From contig JAEEZX010000039.1 of NCBI GenBank assembly GCA_016292045.1, positions 1 to 36,902 of the forward strand: DNA of 36,902 nucleotides, written 5' to 3'. The stretch's first letter is position 1; each line of letters opens with the position of its first letter. Below the pieces are notes generated by a model. The model had not been told where the DNA came from, did not search any database, and saw only the letters and a program-made list of their open reading frames with translations. The stretch is from Bacteroidaceae bacterium (GTDB lineage Bacteria; Bacteroidota; Bacteroidia; Bacteroidales; Bacteroidaceae). Both the position numbers and the translations under genes were made by a program. Positions 29,365-36,414 of this stretch are shown here, in pieces.

Positions 29365-29396
29365 GTTGCTTATAAACAATAAATTTGCTATCTTTG
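29365..29396 (+). promoter_or_regulatory. Promoter of the DUF4143 ATPase gene
   Basis: GTTG (29365-29368) is followed after 20 bases by TATCTTTG (29389-29396) and then CGCCC. Transcription would begin near 29403, which makes the ATG at 29417 the start and excludes an in-frame ATG at 29354. Confidence 0.7.
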
Positions 29397-29416
29397 CGCC
29401 CAGAAACATTTATGTT

Positions 29417-30622
29417 ATGGAAGTGATAACAAGAAAGTATTATGCTGATATTGTAGATTCTTGGATAGGAAAGGGCAATATCATAGCCATTGTAGGAGCC
29501 CGTCGTGTTGGCAAAAGTTATGTGGTGAAGGATTTTATCCAGCGTCGCAAGGATACACAGGATGCCAACATTATCTACATAGACAAGGAAAAGAAGGCCT
29601 TCAAGGACATCAAGACAAAGGATGACCTCGATACTTGGATTGAGGAGCATTTTATTAAGGGCAAGCATAACTATATCCTCATTGATGAGGTCCAAGAGAT
29701 TGAGCATTTTGAGGAAAGCCTCTGCAACTGGTATACGGAGGATAACACCGACGTGATTATCACCGGTAGCAACTCCAAGATGCTGTCGGGCGAACTTGCC
29801 ACTCTGATTTCCGGTCGACATGTGGAGGTGCGCATCCATCCGCTCACCTATTCAGAGTTTCTGGAGTTCCACAACCTTGCTGACAACGATGAGAGCCTGA
29901 TGACCTACCTCAACTACGGCGGACTTCCGGGCCTCAGGAAAGTGGGATTGGACAGCGACGAGCAAGTGTGGGCCTACCTTACCAGCGTATTCAACACCAT
30001 TATGCTCAAGGACATCATCGAGCGGCACGACATCCGCAACATCCCGTTCCTGAATAATCTCATCGCCTTCTATGCCGACACCACTGGCAAACTCACCTCA
30101 GCAAATAGCATCTCGAAATACATGAAATCCCAGCAAGAGGATGTCTCTTCCAATCTCATACTCCTATATCGCGGGTTCTATGCCGAAGCATATCTGTTGG
30201 ACGTGGTACCGCGTTACGACATCCACGGGAAGAAGATTTTTCAGTCGAACGAGAAAATCTACTGGGACGATTTGGGACTCCGCAATCTCAAAGCCGAAGG
30301 GAGTATGGATTCCTACATAGAGAAAGTCATCGAGAACGCCGTATATAAGCATCTGTGCTATCTGGGATATGACGTGAAGGTAGGGGTGCTGAATGCCGGC
30401 GAGGTGGACTTTGTCTGCACCAAGCCTGGTAAGACCGTTTACGTACAGGCGAGCTATATCGTCTCTGAACAGTCCACCCGCGACCGCGAATTCGGACCGC
30501 TGGAGAAGATTCGTGACAACCATCCCAAGTACGTCATCAGCGCGACCCCTCTTCTGACCCAGCGCAATGAAAACGGAATTATACACCTCTCACTTAGGAA
30601 GTTCCTGAAAGAAGGATTCTGA
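29417..30622 (+). CDS. AAA-type ATPase with DUF4143 domain
   Basis: A 401-residue protein of the family found in many copies in gut Bacteroidetes. The AAA_14 domain has Walker A GARRVGKS (27-34), Walker B YILIDE (86-91) and a sensor stretch IITGSNSKML (114-123). It is followed by ISGRHVEVRIHPLTYSEFLEF, typical of the group. The C-terminal DUF4143 part contains a nuclease-like strand pair (GEVDFVC near 350 and VYVQASY near 362), where D and the Q/K position correspond to a PD-(D/E)XK-like fold. The function is unknown; proposed roles include DNA handling and toxin- or defence-linked ATPases. The start is fixed by the promoter at 29365-29396. Confidence 0.9.
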   Translation: MEVITRKYYADIVDSWIGKGNIIAIVGARRVGKSYVVKDFIQRRKDTQDANIIYIDKEKKAFKDIKTKDDLDTWIEEHFIKGKHNYILIDEVQEIEHFEESLCNWYTEDNTDVIITGSNSKMLSGELATLISGRHVEVRIHPLTYSEFLEFHNLADNDESLMTYLNYGGLPGLRKVGLDSDEQVWAYLTSVFNTIMLKDIIERHDIRNIPFLNNLIAFYADTTGKLTSANSISKYMKSQQEDVSSNLILLYRGFYAEAYLLDVVPRYDIHGKKIFQSNEKIYWDDLGLRNLKAEGSMDSYIEKVIENAVYKHLCYLGYDVKVGVLNAGEVDFVCTKPGKTVYVQASYIVSEQSTRDREFGPLEKIRDNHPKYVISATPLLTQRNENGIIHLSLRKFLKEGF

Positions 30623-30712
30623 TGTATACTTTAAATCTTAATCCCTTAAACTACTAAGCTATTAAACTCTTAAACTGTCTCTAAACTTTAAACTCTAAAC
30701 TTTAAAGAGAAC
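30623..30712. repeat. Low-complexity word array (TTAAACT-type)
   Basis: Ninety bases of degenerate repeats of TTAAACTCT and CTAAACTTTAAA with no ORF. Similar word-like filler follows rpiB (25885-25920), precedes the FadL-type gene (27510-27550) and recurs at 32451-32520. Confidence 0.6.
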
Positions 30713-30995
30713 CCCTCTTACTTCTTACATCTTACTTCCTCCCTCAGCCCTCTTACATCTTACTTCCTCCTAGCCAGTTCCTTGCCAACTATCACTCTGC
30801 TCCTACCCACGTCCTACCCACGCTCATAGAGCATGGATGGGTATGGCTAGGACGAAGGAAGGACGTGGGTAAGACGTGGGTATAGGCTTTCAGAAGGCAG
30901 GCAGGTATCAGGCACGTATCAGAGTGCAATCAGAAATCCCTGATAGAAGCCTAATATCAGGGTGAAAGAAATTTTACAGAAGCAAGGCCGAAGTT
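30713..30995. repeat. Long direct repeat, copy 1 (283 bp)
   Basis: Nearly identical to 32534-32777 over its whole length. Relative to copy 2 it carries a 28-base tandem duplication near the start (around 30742-30769) and an 11-base insertion (AAGACGTGGGT, 30871-30881); 283 minus 39 equals the 244 bases of copy 2. It contains a strong inverted repeat, ACCCACGTCCT (30805-30815) with AGGACGTGGGT (30860-30870), and an inner hairpin GCTC-ATA-GAGC. A second small hairpin ATCAG...CTGAT lies at about 30929-30944. No ORF. It may be a MITE-like or REP-like element; no target duplication was recognised. Confidence 0.85.
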
Positions 30996-31100
30996 GCGGT
31001 ACTGGACATAGCCATCGCTTCGCTCGGCCCCATTTGTTAAGCAAAAGGACGCGACACGTATATTTTAGAACCAATGCGAGGGAGTTGGTGGAGAAATTGG
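30996..31100. other. Gap between repeat copy 1 and the acyltransferase 3' end
   Basis: About 100 bases with no ORF, tRNA or clear terminator. It forms the 3' side of the minus-strand acyltransferase gene. Confidence 0.5.
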
Positions 31101-32123
31101 TCACGGTTCTATTATTCTCTTTAACCATCTTGTAACAGGTTTAACGAAATAGTTATCTAACAGTGCACTTGCCAGAATGGTAAGCGCAAGTGTTATTCCA
31201 ATATACACGAAAATATTGTCGTATTTAATAATATCAAATAGCATTGTTACATATCTTAATACAAGGATATGAACAAGATAGAATGTAAAACTTATTTCTC
31301 CCAAGAATTGAAGTGGTCTGTTGTTCCACAAAATGCCCCCCCCGTTTGAACTTGAAAAAGAGGAAATTAGTATTAGCAGTGCAATCGGCACCCAAAACAC
31401 GGGTGCAATTAACATAACATTTTCCGGTAGCAAACAACTTTCAATGAATAAACCAAAAACGAGCAATAACGACAGTATCTGACATATAGAAGCATTGTAA
31501 AAGATCGATAAATTCTTTTTCTTCAACTCAAAATATCCTAAACCCAAGAAAATGCCAAACACGAAATCTGTTAATCTTACCAATGGACTGATATACAAAA
31601 CCGCATGCCTATACTCAGATGGGATCATAAAGGCCATACAAGTATAAAAAATAACTAGACATAATATAATTATTATCTTTGGTTTAGCCCCTCCCCGTCC
31701 AATCTGTTTTATTAACAGCGGGAACATCAACGAAAAGAATAATGTGTCAGCCAAATACCAACTTGCCGAGTTAAATGAGAAGTATACGCTGCCAATAGGT
31801 ACCCATGATTGCAATAGCAAAGCGTTAATAAAAAAGACTGAAATGTATTTCCAGTGATAAATCTGCAGTGCCCAAGGAATTATTAATAATAAGCACAACC
31901 AATGTAAAGGGTAGAACTTAATACAACGGAGCTTAAAATATTGTTTAAAGTTAAAATCTGGCTTAAATACTTTCTCTTTATATCCTAGCGTCATACAGAA
32001 ACCTCCTAATACAAAGAAGAAAGCAACAGACAGGTCTCCACCACCGAGGAATAGGTCTCTACAATGGTGAAAGAAAATGAAGAGAATGAAAACACCTCGC
32101 AGTGCGGTTAGGTTTTTTATCAT
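31101..32123 (-). CDS. Acyltransferase 3 family membrane protein
   Basis: A 340-residue multi-pass membrane protein of the OafA/NodX (acyltransferase 3) family, which O-acetylates or otherwise acylates surface sugars. The N-terminal MIKNLTALRGVFILFIFFHH carries the family's Arg and the active-site histidine region. About ten hydrophobic segments follow, with SVAFFFVLGGFCMTLGYK and the C-terminal FYLVHILVL. The start at 32123 is chosen because MIKNLTALRG is the family start; an in-frame extension to 32234 overlaps the rhuM remnant and is rejected. It is clearly AT-richer than the sugar genes and flanked by direct repeats, so probably acquired. It may be expressed from the old rhuM promoter. 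Confidence 0.88.
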   Translation of the reverse strand: MIKNLTALRGVFILFIFFHHCRDLFLGGGDLSVAFFFVLGGFCMTLGYKEKVFKPDFNFKQYFKLRCIKFYPLHWLCLLLIIPWALQIYHWKYISVFFINALLLQSWVPIGSVYFSFNSASWYLADTLFFSLMFPLLIKQIGRGGAKPKIIIILCLVIFYTCMAFMIPSEYRHAVLYISPLVRLTDFVFGIFLGLGYFELKKKNLSIFYNASICQILSLLLVFGLFIESCLLPENVMLIAPVFWVPIALLILISSFSSSNGGGILWNNRPLQFLGEISFTFYLVHILVLRYVTMLFDIIKYDNIFVYIGITLALTILASALLDNYFVKPVTRWLKRIIEP

Positions 32124-32151
32124 CTTGATGTTTATTTCAAATAGATTTCCA

Positions 32152-32364
32152 CTACTGACCTCTTTGTCGTCGATGCCGAGATGCCTTTTCCAATTCACCC
32201 TCCTTAAACACATTGTTAACGTGTGGACTGACATTCTGCTTCGTTGTTTGAAACAGCTCTATCATCTGAGCCTGTGTCAGCCACACGGTGTCATTCTCCA
32301 AGCGAACATCTATCTGTGTCTGCCCGTCTTCTGTCTGATATATTACAATCTTATTGTCTTCCAT
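32152..32364 (-). pseudogene. RhuM-family (virulence RhuM) 5' remnant
   Basis: The first 57 or so residues read like the N-terminus of the RhuM family (MEDNKIVIYQTEDGQTQIDV, then LTQAQMIELFQTTKQNV, then NNVFKEGELEK). The protein then leaves the family sequence with SRHRRQRGQ and a stop. RhuM proteins are normally about 300 residues or more, so most of the gene is lost. The acyltransferase starts 28 bases further on. An intact promoter-like sequence precedes the fragment. A short functional peptide cannot be excluded. Confidence 0.75.
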
Positions 32365-32385
32365 AGCGATGTCTCTTTTCCGCTA

Positions 32386-32416
32386 CAAAGGTACAGAATT
32401 TTGTTGAATTAATAAA
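32386..32416 (-). promoter_or_regulatory. Promoter in front of the rhuM remnant
   Basis: On the minus strand TTTA (32416-32413) precedes TACCTTTG (32393-32386) by 19 bases, a near-consensus promoter. The rhuM ATG lies 21 bases downstream. With the rhuM body gone, this promoter should now read into the acyltransferase gene. Confidence 0.65.
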
Positions 32417-32533
32417 GGTTATAGGTTAGTGGTTATAGGTTATTGAGTTATTTGTTGTCTTTAGTCTGTTGTCTTTAGTCTTTTGTCTTTAGTCTTTTGT
32501 CTTCGTCTTTTGTCCTCATACCTCAGCCCTCTT
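32417..32533. repeat. TTTAGTCTTTTGTC word array
   Basis: After a TTATAGGTTA stretch, roughly five imperfect units of TTTAGTCTTTTGTC run from about 32451 to 32516, then CCTCATACCTCAGCCCTC. No ORF. It directly abuts repeat copy 2. Such filler is common next to Bacteroidetes intergenic repeats. Confidence 0.65.
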
Positions 32534-32777
32534 CCCTCTTACTTCTTACATCTTACTTCCTCCTAGCCAGTTCCTTGCCAACTATCACTCTGCTCCTACC
32601 CACGTCCTACCCACGCTCATAGAGCATGGATGGGTATGGCTAGGACGAAGGAAGGACGTGGGTATAGGCTTTCAGAAGGCAGGCAGGTATCAGGCACGTA
32701 TCAGAGTGCAATAAGGAATTCCTTATAGAAGCCTAAAATCAGGGTGAAAGAAATTTGACAGAAGCAAGGACGAAGTT
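32534..32777. repeat. Long direct repeat, copy 2 (244 bp)
   Basis: The partner of 30713-30995, in the same orientation, 1.5 kb apart. It keeps the large inverted repeat ACCCACGTCCT/AGGACGTGGGT. In the short distal hairpin it reads ATAAGG-AATT-CCTTAT where copy 1 reads ATCAG...CTGAT: the third base and its partner changed together. It lies between the rhuM promoter and the 3' end of the DUF1016 gene. Confidence 0.85.
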
Positions 32778-32891
32778 AAGCTCCCGAAAAATTTTCTCGA
32801 CAAATGTCTACCCATTGAAGCTCATCACTTTGACAACTTTGACTCGTATTATTTATACATCTTGTCGCTTTTATGCCCCCAACAAATTCCC
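32778..32891. other. Gap between repeat copy 2 and the DUF1016 gene end
   Basis: About 110 AT-rich bases without an ORF or clear terminator hairpin; the 3' end of the minus-strand operon lies here. Confidence 0.5.
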
Positions 32892-34091
32892 CTATTTCTT
32901 ACCTTTGCTTACGAACTTGCAGAACTCCTCCAAACTGCGCTGGATGACGCCACCCACTTGCAATTGCTCTTTATAGAGAGCCACCATCGTTGGCGACATA
33001 CTACGGTTCAAGGCATAGCGTACCACCTCCATATCAGCATCCTTACAGAGAATGATGCCGATGCTTGGGTTCTCGTTCGAGCGACGTTCCTCCTGGTCAA
33101 GTGCTTCCAGATAAAACTCCAATTGTCCCAAATCTTTGGGCTGAAATTCATCAGTCTTCAACTCGATAGCCACCATACATTGCAACAATCTGTGATAGAA
33201 CAACAAGTCCACCTTGAACGTCTTGCCACCAACAGCAATACGGTGCTCGTCATCTATAAACAGGAAGTCCTTGCCCATCTCCAAGATAAAATCTTTCATG
33301 TGGGCGATGATCTCCTTCCTCAGTTTCGACTCCTTGTATTTCACCGGTAACCCAAACATCTCCAGATAGACAGTATCCTTGAACAATACGCCACTTTGCG
33401 GATATTCGCGTTTCATCATTTCTGACTGCACATCCTTGCTGCCAAGTATCGAAGACATCGCATCTGTTTTCAAGGCACGCTGTAGCTCTTTATATTCCAA
33501 CTGCTCGCGGCCCGCATATAGTATATAGAAAAGGCGTTGTTCGTCCGACTTGCATCGGCTCATAATCAACTGATGGTTGCTCCATCCAGTAGCAAATAGC
33601 ACGTTTGGAATTTGTGTCAATTCGATTGGCACAATTACATCGTTTCCTATTTGTGCCAATTCGATTGGCACAATTGCCTTCTTCTCATCAAGCAATTCTC
33701 GCTGATTAGATGTTGACAGGTAGTGTTGCATACCATAATGATGAACAATCTCGTTGAACCCCTGCGATGAATAGGTTTCGTAGAACTGTACCATTTTATA
33801 TATTGTACGATAACTCCACCCTTTAGCCTTAGGACTCTTGGTACGGATGTAATCCGCAAGCATACGTACCACGCCGTCTCCCCATGCTGTTTTTTTCAGA
33901 CGGTCGGACACATATGCCCCTACCTCCCAAAGCATATTGAGCGATTCATTATGTACAGCATACATTGCTCGTTTCTTGTGGGCAGAGATAATTCCACATA
34001 TCGTTTCAAACTCATCCTTGTATGCAAAAGGATTATTACCTGTCTCAACAACTGTTGGCAGATTGCCTTTATCTATCTTTTTCTTTGCCAT
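32892..34091 (-). CDS. DUF1016/YhcG-family PD-(D/E)XK nuclease
   Basis: A 399-residue protein. The N-terminal DUF1016 helical domain covers about residues 25-135 (LNMLWEVGAYVSDRL, WSYRTIYKMVQFYETY). The C-terminal nuclease domain (about 235-390) contains FKVDLLFYHR (Asp295) and VAIELKTDEF (Glu310, Lys312), the PD-(D/E)XK core, then GQLEFYL. YhcG-like proteins are linked to mobile DNA and restriction loci; their exact target is unknown. Between the domains sits an in-frame duplication of 13 residues (IVPIELAQIGNDV at 140-152, IVPIELTQIPNVL at 153-165), encoded by palindromic DNA. It starts 12 bases after the DUF2971 fragment, as the last gene of the operon. Confidence 0.9.
   Translation of the reverse strand: MAKKKIDKGNLPTVVETGNNPFAYKDEFETICGIISAHKKRAMYAVHNESLNMLWEVGAYVSDRLKKTAWGDGVVRMLADYIRTKSPKAKGWSYRTIYKMVQFYETYSSQGFNEIVHHYGMQHYLSTSNQRELLDEKKAIVPIELAQIGNDVIVPIELTQIPNVLFATGWSNHQLIMSRCKSDEQRLFYILYAGREQLEYKELQRALKTDAMSSILGSKDVQSEMMKREYPQSGVLFKDTVYLEMFGLPVKYKESKLRKEIIAHMKDFILEMGKDFLFIDDEHRIAVGGKTFKVDLLFYHRLLQCMVAIELKTDEFQPKDLGQLEFYLEALDQEERRSNENPSIGIILCKDADMEVVRYALNRSMSPTMVALYKEQLQVGGVIQRSLEEFCKFVSKGKK
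33612..33673. repeat. Two 23-base palindromes inside the DUF1016 gene
   Basis: Copy B (33651-33673) is a perfect inverted repeat, TTGTGCCAAT-TCG-ATTGGCACAA. Copy A (33612-33634) is the same with one base changed. They start 39 bases apart, exactly 13 codons, so the reading frame is kept. They encode the repeated IVPIEL(A/T)QI segment between the two protein domains. Confidence 0.9.
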
Positions 34092-34103
34092 ATATTCTTA
34101 TAA

Positions 34104-34457
34104 CTATTTCGATTTCTGTTCTATTGCTTTACCCATCACAGGTAACTCATCACTCATGATGGAATGTCGAAGTTCCTCTTTATCACACCTAAAAAGACAA
34201 TCATAGGGATCGTTGAACTTATTCGAAGTGGAGGCATACAATATATCTTTATCAAATGCGTCAAAAGCGAGTTCTGAACAATTCCGATAGCGAAAAAGCA
34301 TTTCAGGAATATAAGGCTGAACAAAATCATTTAATTCTCTAATGACTTTTACACCTTCTTCCTGCGAAAGGCTACTCGGTATTGATACCGCATACATCAA
34401 CCTTGCAAACTCTTTCTTGAAGTCCTTTTTTGAATATGTATTCTTGTCTCTATTCAC
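34104..34457 (-). CDS. DUF2971-like N-terminal fragment
   Basis: A 117-residue protein whose second half matches the start of DUF2971 proteins: LFRYRNCSELAFDAFDKDILYASTSNKFNDPYDC, given here in pieces as LFRYRNCSEL, DKDILYASTS and KFNDPYDC. DUF2971 proteins are usually several hundred residues, and this one stops about 25 residues after the hallmark NDPYDC. It is therefore probably truncated, perhaps where the DUF1016 gene joined. DUF2971 proteins are of unknown function and often occur in defence or mobile loci. Gaps of 26 and 12 bases to its neighbours keep it in the operon. Confidence 0.65.
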   Translation of the reverse strand: MNRDKNTYSKKDFKKEFARLMYAVSIPSSLSQEEGVKVIRELNDFVQPYIPEMLFRYRNCSELAFDAFDKDILYASTSNKFNDPYDCLFRCDKEELRHSIMSDELPVMGKAIEQKSK

Positions 34458-34483
34458 TGTCGCTACTTTCCTTTCAAAATCTA

Positions 34484-35791
34484 CTAAAACAAAACTCCCA
34501 TCATCTTATCTTCCACATCAGAAAGAATCTCCTTAATAGATTTATATCTCTTGTGCAATAGGACTAGTCGGGCCAAAGTGCAATATACGTTTCCGCTATA
34601 TTTTCTTATCTGCTCATTCGTAATACACAATTCCTTACCATGATGAATATACTGGCTCCTAACATCATACATCTCGCTTATAGTCTTCTTCAAATCCTTG
34701 CGTTGTTCCAAGTCATTGCTAATCAATATGGGAACATGTTTTTTCAACGATTCTTTTATTCCCACTTCATTGTCTGAAAGAATCATTGCATCAAGTATAG
34801 AGCAAAAAGCGACCACCCTCTCATATTTATTCTGAGTAGACAGGGCTTTATTGTATTTTGATATGTTTCTTTTGATAATATCATCTAATTCAGTATGAAT
34901 TTCTGAACTATAATAGCTCTGCATAAACATGGCAAACAAGTTCATCATACTACGCTTAAGGATTGTGACAAAAGAACTGTCTATTACATACTTTTGTCCT
35001 TGTATAGTCTGTTCTACATTAAGCTTCTCTTCACCCATCTTATGAGTCAAGGCAACAGTACCTGGCATTCCCATAATATTCCTGTCAATATCCATAGTAG
35101 CCAGTAATGGCATATACTCAAATCTCAGCCAACTATTAATCTTAATAATATCAACAGCCATCTGAGCTTTTTCGTATGCCAGTTCTTTCACTTGGTTTAT
35201 CTCACCACTCAACGTAACTGAAGCATATACATCGCCCTTTGCGTTATCACCAACAAAAGCCTTTTCCATTTTGCTCCAATATTGCTCCAATTCCTCACAT
35301 GTGCCTATCCTGACACCAGCAACCGTCAGACTTCCATTTCCTGCTATTTCCGTATATGGCATTCTGAAATAACAAGTATAAGTATCCGTTTGCTCCTTAA
35401 AGCGTTGATCTATATAATCGCCAAGAGATGCATCTATTTCGTTCATTCTTGAGCGGATAATCCAGTCATATACCTCCTTTTGGACGTTGGCATGAGTTGT
35501 CGTGTTTTTCACTGACTTATAAATATCCGCAATACACCTATTTATGATTGAGCAATTATCGCTAGAAAGAATGTATCGCTTTCCATTCTTTAGGTATTCA
35601 ACAGAAATATAGTTGCCCCTCTCATCACTTTGCGTGCTTATTAAATCCACAATACTTTCCCTTGAAATCGCGATGTCGCCATCCTTCTCATAAACAATAT
35701 CGTCTGGCTCTTCACAATCATATACTGTGAGTAGCTCCACGTATTGCTGTGATACGGAATTATAATACTCTATCTTTTTCTTGTCAATCAT
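34484..35791 (-). CDS. Large protein with C-terminal Apea-like HEPN domain
   Basis: A 435-residue soluble protein. The last 170 residues are helical and contain the HEPN catalytic pattern Rx4H: Arg378-SQYI-His383-His384-Gly in DVRSQYIHHGKEL. This fits the Apea-type HEPN group, whose active members are ribonucleases. A typical upstream stretch (KYERVVAFCSILDAMIL) precedes it. The first 260 residues form an unknown domain with mixed strands and helices (for example CYFRMPYTEIAGNGSLTVAG); no family recognised. It lies 23 bases behind the CHAT-like protease gene. A protease-controlled RNase is an attractive reading, but this is inferred from context and one motif. Confidence 0.8.
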   Translation of the reverse strand: MIDKKKIEYYNSVSQQYVELLTVYDCEEPDDIVYEKDGDIAISRESIVDLISTQSDERGNYISVEYLKNGKRYILSSDNCSIINRCIADIYKSVKNTTTHANVQKEVYDWIIRSRMNEIDASLGDYIDQRFKEQTDTYTCYFRMPYTEIAGNGSLTVAGVRIGTCEELEQYWSKMEKAFVGDNAKGDVYASVTLSGEINQVKELAYEKAQMAVDIIKINSWLRFEYMPLLATMDIDRNIMGMPGTVALTHKMGEEKLNVEQTIQGQKYVIDSSFVTILKRSMMNLFAMFMQSYYSSEIHTELDDIIKRNISKYNKALSTQNKYERVVAFCSILDAMILSDNEVGIKESLKKHVPILISNDLEQRKDLKKTISEMYDVRSQYIHHGKELCITNEQIRKYSGNVYCTLARLVLLHKRYKSIKEILSDVEDKMMGVLF

Positions 35792-35814
35792 TTGCTTGCA
35801 ACTAATTGATGTCT

Positions 35815-36402
35815 TTAGTCGTACCCCATATGCATTTCGCTATAATTCTGAAGGCTTATGCTCTCTTCCTCCCTATCATAACACGAGAATCGCTGGTCTG
35901 TTGCCAGTTTTATCTTTTCACATGCCACAACAGGGTCAACACGGCGCATTTCCATATTGTACAAGAAGATGCCAAAGCAGATATGCATATCAGCCGAGGT
36001 CAAGCTTTGCCTTGGCCCAAGCACATAGCAAATCTGCTGACAGGTCAGGAATATATCGTATGCCACTTCCATTAATCCACCCCTGCAACATGACAACATC
36101 AGAATACTATCTTCGTTCATGCACTTGCTTTGACATAGTAGCATGGCCAGCTTCTGCCAAGTCATGTTGACATTCTCGTCTTCGCTTGCAAAACCTTCTG
36201 CATTACCATGAGCACTCAGATAGACATAATCGAAAAGTCCATGAGAATAGAGAATGCTTTCTAAGTCCTCATTATTCTTAACGCACTTGCAGACAGACTC
36301 AATACCGTATAATTGTGCCTGTTCGCATATTCCGTTGCATTCATGTGGCTCATCGGAACTTCCGCATGCTTTCAAGATAAGGATTCGCTTCTTCATATCC
36401 AT
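35815..36402 (-). CDS. Small CHAT/caspase-like cysteine protease
   Basis: A 195-residue protein that looks like a stand-alone caspase-fold domain of the CHAT type. After an opening strand (KRILILKACG), the histidine strand reads FDYVYLSAHGNAEGF (His65) and the cysteine strand reads DSILMLSCCRGG (Cys106, with Cys105 beside it). Then come YVLGPRQSLTSADM and a helical end, which matches the layout of CHAT proteins. No N-terminal sensor or effector domain is fused. CHAT proteases in known bacterial defence systems cleave partner proteins after activation. Here the partner could be the HEPN protein 23 bases downstream. The start could also be the ATG at 36396. Confidence 0.72.
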   Translation of the reverse strand: MDMKKRILILKACGSSDEPHECNGICEQAQLYGIESVCKCVKNNEDLESILYSHGLFDYVYLSAHGNAEGFASEDENVNMTWQKLAMLLCQSKCMNEDSILMLSCCRGGLMEVAYDIFLTCQQICYVLGPRQSLTSADMHICFGIFLYNMEMRRVDPVVACEKIKLATDQRFSCYDREEESISLQNYSEMHMGYD

Positions 36403-36414
36403 ATAGTGCTTATA

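Noticed and set aside
32124..32234. N-terminal extension of the acyltransferase from an ATG at 32234
   Set aside because: The extension lies in the rhuM remnant in another frame and shows no family similarity; the family start is MIKNLTALRG at 32123.
30713..32777. Insertion sequence or composite transposon
   Set aside because: The repeats are direct and structured, but no transposase, terminal inverted repeats of IS type or target duplication is visible.
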